Shown piece after piece: positions 27,507 to 37,019 of a stretch of 64,000 nucleotides of DNA. The notes under the pieces were generated by a model. The model was not told where the DNA came from. It saw nothing but the letters and a program-made list of their open reading frames with translations, and ran no database searches. How positions within the stretch are numbered: the first letter of the stretch is position 1; each line of letters starts with the position of its first letter. The position numbers and the translations under genes are program-made. This DNA comes from Thalassotalea euphylliae (GTDB taxonomy: Bacteria > Pseudomonadota > Gammaproteobacteria > Enterobacterales > Alteromonadaceae), in contig NZ_QUOU01000001.1 in assembly GCF_003390335.1 (NCBI RefSeq), forward strand, positions 2,046,001 through 2,110,000. The letters are read 5' to 3'.

Positions 27507-27583
27507 GGAGTGGTAGTTCAGTTGGTTAGAATACCGGCCTGTCACGCCGGGGGTCGCGGGTTCGAGTCCCGTCCACTCCGCCA
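27507..27583 (+). tRNA. tRNA-Asp (GUC), copy 6
   Basis: The gene is identical over 77 bases to copy 1, with CCA encoded, after a 116-base spacer. It is the last copy. No clear hairpin terminator follows before the IS630 element at 27793; the 209 bases between are AT-rich and hold no gene. Confidence 0.97.
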
Positions 27584-27792
27584 CTATTTACTCAATCTTG
27601 TTTTTCCTTTCGAAAATAATAAAAGCGCTAAGTTCGCACTCATCACAGTTTAGTCCTTTAAATTAGCTTTAATAAATAGCTATCTTGTCGCAGTTTTATT
27701 TAATACTTACTCATATTGGTATTAGCACGCTCACCAACGGCTTCTTCTTTGAACATCGGTTACTTAATAACAACGCTTTGCTCAAATTCTGC

Positions 27793-28901
27793 TTATACCA
27801 ATTGAAATAATTATCTGACCACCTTGATCCAATCGCGAGTACAGAGTTTTTTCACCCTATCAATATCCGAAATGAATGTATTCCAGGCCACTGAGACTTG
27901 TTCTACTATTTCATCAAACCCGCTGAATACACGATTAGATAAACAGTGCTGGCGTAACCATTGCCACACTTGCTCAATTGGGTTTAGCTCTGGTGAATAG
28001 GGTGGCAACTTGATTAGCGTAAGATTAGAAAATGGACTAGCTGTATCCATTGTATGCCACCCCGCACCATCAATGATAACCACCGCATGTCTACCCTGAG
28101 GTGTAGCTTTGGATATTTGAGACAAGTGCTCTGTCATCATCGCTTTATTGACGAGCGGCGTAATTAGCGCTTCGGTTTGGCCTGTCGAAGGGCAAACAGC
28201 ACCAAATAAATAGCCGTAGTCAAACTGCTGTTGTTTAACCGCCCGTGGACGACTTCCTTTTTTCGCCCACGTTCTTGTTACTTGATTTTGCTGGCCAAAA
28301 CGAGCCTCATCTTGGAACCACACATCAACGTCTTCGGGCTGGACATGCCATGGGGTGTTAAGGATCGTTTCCAGTCGGAAGGTTTTTAAAAACCGCTTGG
28401 GCTTGTTCGGATTGCTTAGGATGCTTGGAGCGGCTCGTTATCCAACTAAAGCCGAGCGCATGGAGCAGGTGATAGATATTGCGTAGTGAATAAGTCACAT
28501 CAAATTCTTGAGCAATGAACTGTTGAATATCTTCCCCAATCAGTCTACCGCCACTGTTTTTTTCTGCATGGGACAACACAAATGCTGACAGCTGATTCAG
28601 TTGCGCTTGTGAGAGTTTGGAGGGTCTCCCCTTGTTTACTTTGGATTGCAGCCCTTTAAGCCCTGCCGATAGGTAGCTGTTAACCCATTTATTAACGCTG
28701 CCTCGAGCAACACCGAGTAATTGAGCTATTTGCGCTCTATTTTGACCAAGTGAAAAGTGATAAATGGCGAGCAACCTCATTCGGACTCTCGCGTTACTTT
28801 CTTGTTGGGCGAGCTTTTTTAATTCTGTTGGGTGATGCATGCTGATCTACTGGTTGAAAAGTCATGGCTATTAGATCACATGTTTATTTCAATTGGTATT
28901 A
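27793..28901 (-). mobile_element. IS630-family insertion sequence (1109 bp)
   Basis: The ends are TTATACCAATTGAAATAA on the left and TTATTTCAATTGGTATTA on the right, an inverted repeat of about 16 bases around the transposase gene. Size and transposase fit IS630 (Tc1/mariner-like), which inserts at TA. The element lies just downstream of the tRNA-Asp array. The same ends bound the short repeats at 18437, 47260 and 63206. Confidence 0.88.
27811..28840 (-). pseudogene. IS630-family transposase, split into two frames
   Basis: The N-terminal frame (28840 to 28358) encodes a helix-turn-helix domain (RAQIAQLLGVARGSVNKWVN). The second frame (methionine at 28323, stop at 27811) encodes the DDE domain, with WFQDEARFG, VIIDGAGWH and NPIEQVWQWLR. 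The second frame is open upstream through KTFRLETIL, so the two join at a TTTTTAAAAA tract near 28378-28388. Reading on needs one more A in that run, or a shift of frame. It may be a simple deletion or a slippery site that makes the full protein at low level. All three catalytic acids are intact. Confidence 0.82.
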
Positions 28902-29143
28902 GTGAACAAATCTATCGACTGAGTTTTTACAATTCATCATTAAAGCTAACTGAATACTTATTCCGCTCAGTATTTTTAGATGAATATTTGAACGTCAATG
29001 TTAACCAGTTTTTTCAATAGTTAACCTGTTGTTAATGTTGATGATGGTTCGTAATTAAAACGTTATTTATGATTGCAATCAATTAATAAGCTAAATATAT
29101 TGCCTAGCATTTCTGACCATCTCCAGCTTTTTATAGGATATTT

Positions 29144-31177
29144 ATGCTTACCAAATTTTCCAGACTTTCTCTGACGCTTCAATTAGCCGTTGCAACCACT
29201 ATCGCCATTGTGTTACTGGTTATCGTTGCCGGTTATATTTCAATAACACAATCAGCAAGTGCCTTATTGGCAGTTGAACAAAAAACACTACGTGAAGAAG
29301 TAAACACCACGACATCGCTTCTCAGTACGCCATATAATGCCTTGACACCTGTAGTGCATAAATTTGCGCGAGAGTTAAGAACAGAATTCGATGGAGAGTT
29401 TACTTTCGATCGGCAGAGCACAGCGCGAATTGCTGGTATTGATGTGCCTATGCTCCTCAATGATGGCACAGCTATTACCAATGATTTTACTAAGCTAGAC
29501 GCATTTACCAAGCGATGGGATGTACCTGCCACCGTATTTCAAAGGGTTAAAGGCGGCTTTCTTCGAGTGAGCACCTCCCTGAAAACGAATTCAGGTGAAC
29601 GAGCATACGGTACTTGGCTAAGTAAAGATCACATGGGTTATCAGACCATACTAAGCGGTAAGTCTTATGTCGGTTATGCCAATTTGTTCGGCAAACACTT
29701 CCTGACACAATACGACCCTGTTGTTGTTAATGGCGAAGTTATTGCTGTGTTATTTGTCGGCGTAGATGTTTCCGCAAGTATAGAACAGGCCTTTAATGCG
29801 CTTGCTGCTGTTAATATTGGCGATACTGGCTATCTTTATGTCATCAACAACAGCGGAGACGTGGTATACCACCCAACGCTAGCTGTGGGAAGTGATTTGG
29901 TTAACACCAAAACCCCTGATGGCCAGCAACCTTTCCAACAGTTAGTCGACGACAAGCAAGGCAGTTTTCGCTACCTTTGGGATAACGGTAGTGGGGAGGT
30001 TAGTTACAAACACGTTGAATTTGCTTATGCAAAAGAGTGGGGGTGGATTGTCGCTGGTGGCACTTACGAAAGCGAGTTTACTGCTGCTGCCGATGAAATG
30101 GCTTGGCGCCTTATGGTGACCTATATCTTTGGGGTGTTAGCCGTCATTCTAATTATCGTTTATTTGTCAAAGCGATTATTACTTCCTCTGCAGTTGTTGA
30201 CTGACAAAATAGAAATTATTGGCGCTGGCGACTTAGTTAATCATGGCTTAGCCGTACAGCATGACAATTCGAAAAACGAAGTTGATCGCATTGAAGCAAG
30301 TATGGTTAACACTGTCGCTTCATTGAGAGCGCTAGTTAATGGAGCCTCTACTATTGGCGATAGCGTCAATGCAATTAGCGTTAGTGTATATGATAACGCT
30401 GAATCACAGCGAGTGACATCAAATCAACTCTCAGGTGAGTCGTATCAAACGGCTTCCGGCATCGAAGAAATGTCTAATTCCTATAAAGAAGTGGCCGAAA
30501 ATGTCAATAGTGCAGCCGATAATGCGCAACATATAGATGACGCATCAAAAGCTTCTTCTGCGCATATGGCTGAACTGATGAAATCTGCAGATAATACAAC
30601 GCTGCGCATTAACGATGTTGCGCAATCTATAGATGAGTTAAACGCTAACGTTTATGGAATTACGCAAGCTGTTGAATTAATTCGTGGGATCGCAGATCAA
30701 ACAAACTTACTTGCATTGAATGCAGCAATTGAAGCGGCGAGAGCGGGCGAACAAGGGCGTGGCTTTAGCGTCGTCGCGGATGAAGTGAGAAGTTTAGCTA
30801 AGCGCACCCAAGAATCAACAGACGAAATTGAACCGTTAGTGGCGTCATTTTTGTCAGCCACACAAGTTGCAGCGAAGGGGATGTCTGTGGTGCTAACGGA
30901 TATGGATATAACTAAAGATAAGGCGACAGAAAGCAACGAATTATTAGCCAATATCTCTGCGATGGTTGAGCAAATGAGCGGTGAGCTTACATCGATATCC
31001 GTTGCGGTTACTGAGCAATCTCAGCTAACGGACGAAATGGCAGGGCGCCAACAGGAGGTTAATCAAATTGCTGAATCTTCAGATACTAAAGCCTCGCAAG
31101 TACTTGATTCAGCGAAAGAGCTAAACAGCTTGGCAGAGCAATTAAAAACCTCGTTAGCACAGTTTACGACCAAATAG
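29144..31177 (+). CDS. Methyl-accepting chemotaxis protein with a Cache sensor
   Basis: This 677-residue receptor has membrane segment 1 at about 12-34, then a large periplasmic double-Cache region (about 40-315) containing DVPMLLNDGTAITNDFTK and GDTGYLYVINNSGDVVYHP. Membrane segment 2 is at about 320-345, followed by a HAMP domain. The cytoplasmic signalling hairpin carries the highly conserved stretch NAAIEAARAGEQGRGF near residue 525. Periplasmic Cache domains usually bind small molecules such as amino acids or organic acids. The ligand here is unknown. It is a single gene, followed by a hairpin terminator. Confidence 0.92.
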   Translation: MLTKFSRLSLTLQLAVATTIAIVLLVIVAGYISITQSASALLAVEQKTLREEVNTTTSLLSTPYNALTPVVHKFARELRTEFDGEFTFDRQSTARIAGIDVPMLLNDGTAITNDFTKLDAFTKRWDVPATVFQRVKGGFLRVSTSLKTNSGERAYGTWLSKDHMGYQTILSGKSYVGYANLFGKHFLTQYDPVVVNGEVIAVLFVGVDVSASIEQAFNALAAVNIGDTGYLYVINNSGDVVYHPTLAVGSDLVNTKTPDGQQPFQQLVDDKQGSFRYLWDNGSGEVSYKHVEFAYAKEWGWIVAGGTYESEFTAAADEMAWRLMVTYIFGVLAVILIIVYLSKRLLLPLQLLTDKIEIIGAGDLVNHGLAVQHDNSKNEVDRIEASMVNTVASLRALVNGASTIGDSVNAISVSVYDNAESQRVTSNQLSGESYQTASGIEEMSNSYKEVAENVNSAADNAQHIDDASKASSAHMAELMKSADNTTLRINDVAQSIDELNANVYGITQAVELIRGIADQTNLLALNAAIEAARAGEQGRGFSVVADEVRSLAKRTQESTDEIEPLVASFLSATQVAAKGMSVVLTDMDITKDKATESNELLANISAMVEQMSGELTSISVAVTEQSQLTDEMAGRQQEVNQIAESSDTKASQVLDSAKELNSLAEQLKTSLAQFTTK

Positions 31178-31250
31178 GGCGATAAATTGTTAATGTGCTG
31201 GCTGCCTGTTTATACCGGGTTGCTAGCAGTAGGCGAAAGTTGAACTATTT

Positions 31251-31287
31251 CAGATAAGGCAAGTGCATTTGCTGCCTGCCTTATCTG
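31251..31287 (+). terminator. Terminator-like hairpin after the chemoreceptor gene
   Basis: CAGATAAGGCA (31251-31261) and TGCCTTATCTG (31277-31287) form an 11-bp stem with a 15-base loop. Only CTGTTT follows, so the T tract is weak. It lies 74 bases after the stop codon. Confidence 0.55.
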
Positions 31288-31441
31288 CTGTTTCATAACT
31301 AAGAATGTTTAGCTGCAGAAGTTTAGCCTTGTCGAGCTAATTCAGCTAAACAGGGTTACCAACTATACCTAGTGTATTTGTGTATTTTTAAACTGAGTAT
31401 ATTAACGCTAATTACTTAGGTGGCCCGCTTAGGTTATTTGT

Positions 31442-32386
31442 TTAGGTTGACTGGTGTGGGCTAATTTGATTTTTTAGTGCCTCTTCTTGCTCTTGTTGGC
31501 AATATAGTCGATGAATCAACTGATCTTTATCTAGCCACTGCTGGTTCAGCCATTCTTGGAAATGGGCCTTAAACTCTGGATCTTCAAAATAATCACCGAT
31601 CAGTGCTTGGTTAATGTCAATTGCCTCTATGTGAACAATCACTTTTCCCAGCTTTCCTTTAAGCATGTCCTTCATCACGTGACCGGGATTATCAGGGTAG
31701 AGCACCGTTATGTTGAGTACCTTATCAAATTGCTCACCCAGTGTGGCCAAAGTGAATGCAATGCCACCGGCTTTAGGTTTGAGTAAATAGCGAAATGGGC
31801 TTTGCTGGCGTTCATGTTTGCGCTTTGTAAAGCGCGTGCCTTCAACAAAGTTAATGATGGTTGTTGGATGATCGCGAAAAGACTGGCAAGATTTTTTTGT
31901 GGTTTCGATATCTTGACCTTTCAAGTGTGGATTTTTCGCGACAAAGGCTTTGCTGTAACGCTTCATAAAGGGCATATCTAGCGCCCAGCACGCCATCCCC
32001 AAAAACGGGATTTTCTTTAATGATTCTTTGAGAAAAAATTTAGGCTCAGGTGTGTGTTGGCGGGCAACTTCGGCAATGACTAAAATGTCTAGCCAGCTTT
32101 GGTGATTTGCCAATATCAAGTACCAGGCGTCTTTACTAAGATTTTCTGCCCCTTTAATTTCCCATTCTGAGCGGTTGACTAAGCGTAAAATCAGTGTGTT
32201 GTTGTATGTCCACAAACGATAAAAGGTGTGCATTGGACAATACAACAGTTGATGGAACGCCTTTACAGGGATGAGGGTTTTTAATAAACCACCAAGAAAA
32301 ACTAGCGTGCCGTTAAACGCTAGATTTAGACAAAATAATAAGAAAGCAACGGGCATTAACACAACACTTGGCAATCCAGATAGCAT
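31442..32386 (-). CDS. PlsC-type acyltransferase (YihG-like)
   Basis: This 314-residue protein has an N-terminal membrane segment and the acyltransferase motifs NHQSWLDI (HX4D, catalytic) and NFVEGTRFT, which binds glycerophosphate. These belong to the lysophosphatidate acyltransferase superfamily. The size and the long C-terminal region after the motifs resemble E. coli YihG/YihU-type inner-membrane acyltransferases rather than the 245-residue PlsC. It may alter fatty-acid placement in phospholipids. It is transcribed alone downstream of fadE, with fadE's terminator between. Confidence 0.85.
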   Translation of the reverse strand: MLSGLPSVVLMPVAFLLFCLNLAFNGTLVFLGGLLKTLIPVKAFHQLLYCPMHTFYRLWTYNNTLILRLVNRSEWEIKGAENLSKDAWYLILANHQSWLDILVIAEVARQHTPEPKFFLKESLKKIPFLGMACWALDMPFMKRYSKAFVAKNPHLKGQDIETTKKSCQSFRDHPTTIINFVEGTRFTKRKHERQQSPFRYLLKPKAGGIAFTLATLGEQFDKVLNITVLYPDNPGHVMKDMLKGKLGKVIVHIEAIDINQALIGDYFEDPEFKAHFQEWLNQQWLDKDQLIHRLYCQQEQEEALKNQISPHQST

Positions 32387-32598
32387 TTTCTCTCCTTTAT
32401 CTACCTAGGCAAACACTTGGTAGACATTGCAGTTCAAGGAATCCCCTGAATTTATTCATAAAAATGACATCTTACCGTCATTTAATGTGTGCTGGAACTG
32501 TTATGTTTGTCACAAATGTACGCTGAAATTACAGGTTATCTATATAATTTTATTATTTAACATAGCGTTAGCTGCGACATGGTTAAACGCTAGACATA

Positions 32599-32624
32599 AA
32601 AAAACCTGCCAGAGCAGGTTTTTT
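32599..32624 (-). terminator. Terminator downstream of fadE
   Basis: AAAAAACCTGC (32599-32609) pairs with GCAGGTTTTTT (32614-32624) around the loop CAGA. It sits 20 bases beyond the fadE stop, with a T run on the minus strand. The symmetry would allow action on the plus strand too. Confidence 0.9.
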
Positions 32625-32643
32625 CAATTTGCATATTGAGCGC

Positions 32644-35106
32644 TTACGCTGCGTGTTCTTGTTTCTGTTCGATATCCGTAAGTAGTGACTTATCAGCCGC
32701 TAAATACATAGGATCGAAATCATCAACATCGATTACCGCTTTACGTCCAATTTCAGTTTTACGTAGGTGCTCAGCTTCGCTTTCAGTAATAGCATTCGCT
32801 GCTAAACCTTGCTCAGCAACTTCATTCAAGCGATAGAAAGGCAATTTCTTTCCAATGGCGCGACAGACTTTATCGTAAATCGGCTCAGCGGCAAGAATAT
32901 CGTCAAGCGTTTGCTCAAGCATACCAATGACATTCTCTGGCTCACGCGTTAAGTATTGGCCTTCACCGATACGGTTACGAGTTTCACATGGCGTTTGTAA
33001 AATTCGCGCAACAGCGTGATCAACCTTGTCAGATGGCTTAGTTAACCAACTACCTAACGGTAAGATAATAGCACGTAAGGCGATACCAACTGCTTTGTTA
33101 GGGAAGTTGCTAATGAGCTCGTCAATTGCCACTTGTGTTTGGTATAAGCTATCTTCAACAGCCCATTGCAGCACAGGGAAGTCAGCAGATTGACGACCTT
33201 CATCGTTAAAGCGCTTCAAGGTTGCCGATGCTAAGTACAAGTGGCTCAGAATATCACCTAAGCGCGCTGAGATACGCTCACGACGTTTTAAGTCGCCGCC
33301 TAGTGTCAACATCGCAATGTCAGATAACATGGCTAAGTTCGAGCTAAAACGCGTTAGCAACTGGTAGTAACGACGAGTGCCATCGCTGTATGGTGACTTA
33401 ACAAAACGCGAACCGGTTAATGACATCCACAAGCTACGGAAGATGTTACTGGTTGCAAAACCAATGTGACCGAATAAAGCGTGATCGAAATCGTCTAATG
33501 CTTGTTTAAAGTCACTGTTACCAGCAGCCTCTAATTCTGCTAGTACATAGGGATGACAGCGAATGGCACCTTGACCGTAAATAATCATGTTACGGGTTAA
33601 GATGTTGGCACCTTCTACGGTGATCGCAACTGGTGCACCTTGGTAGCCGCGTGCAAGGTAGTTGCTTGGCCCCATACATACGCCTTTACCACCGTGAATA
33701 TCCATCGCATCGGTAACTGACGCACGCATTTTCTCAGTTAAGTGATATTTCGCGATAGCAGAGATCACCGAAGGCTTCTCACCAAGATCAATACCGCCTG
33801 TTGACATTGTCGTCACAGCGTCCATCAAGTAAGCGTTACCACCAATGCGAGCAAGCGCTTCTTCGATACCTTCCATCTTACCAATTGGTAACTTGAATTG
33901 GCGACGAATTCGGCTGTATGCACCTGACGCTAGGGCGATAGATTTCACGCCACCAGCACTGTTTGAAGGTAAGGTAATAGCACGGCCGACAGACAAACAT
34001 TCAACTAGCATACGCCAGCCTTGACCAGCCATTTTCGGGCCACCGATAATGTAATCAAGTGGTACAAAAACTTCTTCACCTTGTGTCGGGCCATTTTGGA
34101 ACGGCACGTTAAGTGGGAAGTGACGACGACCAGTAATCACACCGTCAAGATCTGTAGGGATCAGGGCACAGGTGATACCTAAATCTTCTTCTTCACCGAT
34201 TAATCCATCTGGATCGTACAACTTAAAAGCAAGGCCAAGTACGGTAGCTACAGGTGCAAGTGTAATGTAACGCTTGTCCCATGTTAGCTTCATGCCTAGT
34301 ACTTCTTCGCCGTCAAATTCGCCTTTGCAAACAATACCAAAATCAGGAATTGAGCCTGCATCAGAGCCAGCTTCCGGACTGGTTAACGCAAAACACGGAA
34401 TTTCTTGGCCATTAACTAGGCGAGGTAAGTAGTAGTCTTGTTGTTCTTTAGTGCCGTAGTGCTGCAATAGCTCACCTGGGCCTAAAGAGTTAGGAACACC
34501 AACGGTACTGGCAAGTACTGAACTTGCACCCGTTAGTTTTTGTAACACGCGAGACTGTGCATAGGCGCTGAATTCCAAACCACCAAATTCTTTTTTGATG
34601 ATCATCGCAAAGAACTTGTTGTCTTTTAGGTATTGCCAAATCTCTGGCGATAGGTCGGCGCGATCGTGTGTGGTATCCCAGTCATCCACCATTTTACAAA
34701 CTTGCTCAACAGGGCCATCCAAGAATGCCTGTTCTTCAGCTGACAAACGCGGCTTAGGGAAATTGTGAAGTTTCTGCCAATCTGGGTTACCGCGGAATAA
34801 GTCCGCTTCAAACCATGTTGTACCAGCATCAATTGCTTCTTTTTCGGTACGAGACATTTCTGGCATAATACCTTTAAACATTTTCAGCAAAGGCTTACTG
34901 ATGTATTCCTTTCTGAAGCTTGTCATGTTCAATGGTAAAGCGATGGCGGCAAAGATTAACCAGCCAACAAGAGAAACAACGTTAAATACAGAGCCTACCA
35001 CCATGAGTATACCGAATACTAAGGTGTAGGTAGTCAGAGCGGCTCGGGTATAAGCCATAAACCAGCTTAGTGCTATTGCGCTGGCAAACCAAATTAAAGT
35101 TTCCAC
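32644..35106 (-). CDS. fadE: Acyl-CoA dehydrogenase FadE
   Basis: This 820-residue protein is the first enzyme of fatty-acid beta-oxidation, a flavoprotein that oxidises acyl-CoA. The unusual length, with two N-terminal hydrophobic segments (about 1-60), a dehydrogenase core (about 80-550) and a long C-terminal extension, is that of the FadE group. Core stretches such as ALTSPEAGSDAGSIPDFG and MDIHGGKGVCMGPSNYLARG are conserved. A FadR-like operator lies just upstream of the start. It is divergent from yafJ; E. coli keeps fadE and yafJ close together as well. Confidence 0.93.
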   Translation of the reverse strand: METLIWFASAIALSWFMAYTRAALTTYTLVFGILMVVGSVFNVVSLVGWLIFAAIALPLNMTSFRKEYISKPLLKMFKGIMPEMSRTEKEAIDAGTTWFEADLFRGNPDWQKLHNFPKPRLSAEEQAFLDGPVEQVCKMVDDWDTTHDRADLSPEIWQYLKDNKFFAMIIKKEFGGLEFSAYAQSRVLQKLTGASSVLASTVGVPNSLGPGELLQHYGTKEQQDYYLPRLVNGQEIPCFALTSPEAGSDAGSIPDFGIVCKGEFDGEEVLGMKLTWDKRYITLAPVATVLGLAFKLYDPDGLIGEEEDLGITCALIPTDLDGVITGRRHFPLNVPFQNGPTQGEEVFVPLDYIIGGPKMAGQGWRMLVECLSVGRAITLPSNSAGGVKSIALASGAYSRIRRQFKLPIGKMEGIEEALARIGGNAYLMDAVTTMSTGGIDLGEKPSVISAIAKYHLTEKMRASVTDAMDIHGGKGVCMGPSNYLARGYQGAPVAITVEGANILTRNMIIYGQGAIRCHPYVLAELEAAGNSDFKQALDDFDHALFGHIGFATSNIFRSLWMSLTGSRFVKSPYSDGTRRYYQLLTRFSSNLAMLSDIAMLTLGGDLKRRERISARLGDILSHLYLASATLKRFNDEGRQSADFPVLQWAVEDSLYQTQVAIDELISNFPNKAVGIALRAIILPLGSWLTKPSDKVDHAVARILQTPCETRNRIGEGQYLTREPENVIGMLEQTLDDILAAEPIYDKVCRAIGKKLPFYRLNEVAEQGLAANAITESEAEHLRKTEIGRKAVIDVDDFDPMYLAADKSLLTDIEQKQEHAA

Positions 35107-35126
35107 TTACTTTCCTTACTTTTTTA

Positions 35127-35141
35127 AGAGGTCAGACCACT
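35127..35141. promoter_or_regulatory. FadR-like operator upstream of fadE
   Basis: The sequence AGAGGTCAGACCACT contains GGTCAGACC, which matches the core of the E. coli FadR site (TGGTCNGACCA) except for the first base. It lies 21 bases upstream of the fadE start codon, where FadR binding would repress fadE until released by long-chain acyl-CoA. FadR itself is not in the window. Confidence 0.6.
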
Positions 35142-35288
35142 AAAGATTAGCTCGTAGATGAAAAAAATTCAAATATATTTGTACCCTAAATAGTAAATAA
35201 ATAGTAAAAATCGAGTGATCCGTTTAATGAAACGCAGTATTTTTACGTCAATCACAGCAGTAGTACGAAAAAGGTGAACACTTAACCT

Positions 35289-36068
35289 ATGTGTGAATTA
35301 CTGGCCATGAGTGCCAATGTACCAACCGATATTTGTTTCAGTTTTACCGGTTTAATGCAACGCGGCGGCAATACCGGCCCGCATAAAGATGGCTGGGGCA
35401 TTACTTTTTATGAAGGAAAAGGTTGTCGCAGTTTTAAAGATCCCAAACCAAGTGCTGAATCTAAAATCGCTGAGTTAGTGACTGATTACCCCATCAAAAG
35501 TGAATCGGTAATTTGCCATATCAGACAAGCCAATTCTGGTGCGGTGTGTTTGGAAAATACTCACCCATTTATCCGACAGTTATGGGGCAAAAATTGGACT
35601 TATGCCCACAATGGTCAGCTTAAATCGTTTAGCGAAAAGCTCGCCGTTGAGCATCACATTCCCGTTGGTACAACGGACAGTGAACACGCTTTTTGTTGGA
35701 TACTTGACAAGCTTTATATTGAGTTTGGCCGTGATGAACCTGATACCCAAACGCTGTACGAATTTATTGCCAAGCACGCGAGTCAAATAAATCAGTTGGG
35801 CGTCTTTAATTTAATCTTATCGGATGGTGAGCATCTATTTGCATTCTGCTCGAATAATTTGCATTGGATCACACGCAAAGCGCCATTTGGTCAAGCGCAG
35901 CTGATTGATGCGGAAGTCGTTGTCGACTTTAAACAAGAAACCAGTCATTCAGATGTTGTCACTGTCATTGCGACTCAGCCGTTAACCAATAATGAGCAAT
36001 GGCACAAAATGGCTGCCGGGCAATGGCAACTGTTTAACAAAGGAATTTGTGTTTTAAGCTCTGTGTGA
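35289..36068 (+). CDS. yafJ: Class II glutamine amidotransferase (YafJ-like)
   Basis: This 259-residue protein begins MCELLAMSAN, so Cys2 becomes the N-terminal nucleophile after methionine removal, as in class II (Ntn) amidotransferases. Other family motifs are GLMQRGGNTGPHKDGWG, HIRQANSGAV and YAHNGQL. It is a free-standing glutaminase domain without a synthetase part, and its acceptor substrate is unknown. The neighbouring fadE gives the same context as E. coli yafJ. Confidence 0.9.
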   Translation: MCELLAMSANVPTDICFSFTGLMQRGGNTGPHKDGWGITFYEGKGCRSFKDPKPSAESKIAELVTDYPIKSESVICHIRQANSGAVCLENTHPFIRQLWGKNWTYAHNGQLKSFSEKLAVEHHIPVGTTDSEHAFCWILDKLYIEFGRDEPDTQTLYEFIAKHASQINQLGVFNLILSDGEHLFAFCSNNLHWITRKAPFGQAQLIDAEVVVDFKQETSHSDVVTVIATQPLTNNEQWHKMAAGQWQLFNKGICVLSSV

Positions 36069-36104
36069 GGCTGTTAAACCTAGTAAACAAGCTTAGAAAT
36101 TTAT

Positions 36105-36182
36105 ATTGAGTTGCTGTAGCGCTTAGCAAGGTTATCTAGAGCAAGGATACCTATGACAAGGTTAGCTATAGCAACTCAATTA
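36105..36182. repeat. Inverted repeat enclosing short degenerate direct repeats
   Basis: ATTGAGTTGCTGTAGC (from 36105) and GCTATAGCAACTCAAT (to 36182) are near-perfect inverted arms between convergent yafJ and the DUF3108 gene. The bases between contain AGCAAGGTTATC, AGCAAGGATACC and ACAAGGTTAGC, a unit of about 15 bases repeated imperfectly. It may serve as a terminator, although no T run follows, or be a small repeat element. Confidence 0.5.
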
Positions 36183-36210
36183 CCTTATTCATCTGATAGC
36201 GATTAACTGC

Positions 36211-36972
36211 TTATTCGCCACGGGTAACAGAAGAAAGCTGCGCTTGAAATTGCTCAACACCGCCTTTCATTTGATAGAGTTTGACCATTAAGTAGTTGAG
36301 CTCTGGTGCAAACCAAGCGTATGTAGCGCGCTTCTTATCTGCTACTTCGCGTTTCAAACGAACGGTTTTGACTAAACCATAGGGCAACATCAACTCTTCT
36401 TCACCATCGTATTCGTAAACATAGTTTTTCACTTTACCTGACGTACCTACCACGGGGTAAACAAAGTGCTGTTGTTTATTTTGTTGTTGGGCATTGGCGA
36501 TCAGGTTGAAACGATTTTGTAGGTGGTAACTGAGTTTGTCTTGGATATTGTCGGGAAAGTCGACTTCGAGAGTACGCTTTTCTTTAACATTAGTGGCTTG
36601 ATTAGCACCGATGTCATATTGCCATTCGTAATCCTTGTCTTTACCTGTACCTTCGCGCTTGAATGTGTAGTGCGTTGGCTTTACTTTCCCTTGGTCAATA
36701 GCAACAATGGACGTTTCAGCACGTCTGTCTGAAAAGACCAGCCATTCAATCTCTGTGTGGTAACTGTACTTAGCTAGGCCGTTAGGTAAATAACTGAGTT
36801 CGCGCACCGCGCTGCCAACCGATTTCGATTTTCTTAGTATTGTGTATTTTGCAGAGAATGGTTCGACGAGTGGTTGAGCTGCTGAGGAAGTTTCGTCGTT
36901 GGCATGCACAGAAGAAACAAAAAGTGCTGAAGAAGTCATCGCAAAGGTGGCGAATAGCCAATTTTTTAACAT
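36211..36972 (-). CDS. DUF3108 periplasmic protein
   Basis: This 253-residue protein has a signal peptide cut near SVHANDE (about residue 24). Its beta-rich body contains FSAKYTILRKSKSVGSAVREL and ends with VYEYDGEEELMLPYGLVKTVRLKRE, the DUF3108 pattern. The function is unknown. I chose the ATG at 36972, preceded by AGAGG, rather than a TTG three bases upstream. It lies 47 bases downstream of purN on the same strand and may be co-transcribed. Confidence 0.8.
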   Translation of the reverse strand: MLKNWLFATFAMTSSALFVSSVHANDETSSAAQPLVEPFSAKYTILRKSKSVGSAVRELSYLPNGLAKYSYHTEIEWLVFSDRRAETSIVAIDQGKVKPTHYTFKREGTGKDKDYEWQYDIGANQATNVKEKRTLEVDFPDNIQDKLSYHLQNRFNLIANAQQQNKQQHFVYPVVGTSGKVKNYVYEYDGEEELMLPYGLVKTVRLKREVADKKRATYAWFAPELNYLMVKLYQMKGGVEQFQAQLSSVTRGE

Positions 36973-37019
36973 CAATATAACCTCTGTATCGATAATTGTC
37001 GGGGAGTTAGTGAGCGATG

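Noticed and set aside
26796..27583. Repeat-spacer pattern resembling a CRISPR array
   Set aside because: The repeats are 77-base tRNA genes with a full cloverleaf and CCA. The spacers vary widely in length and no cas genes are near.
28832..29020. 62-codon plus-strand frame across the right end of the IS630 element
   Set aside because: It spans the element boundary, overlaps the transposase start on the other strand and resembles no protein.
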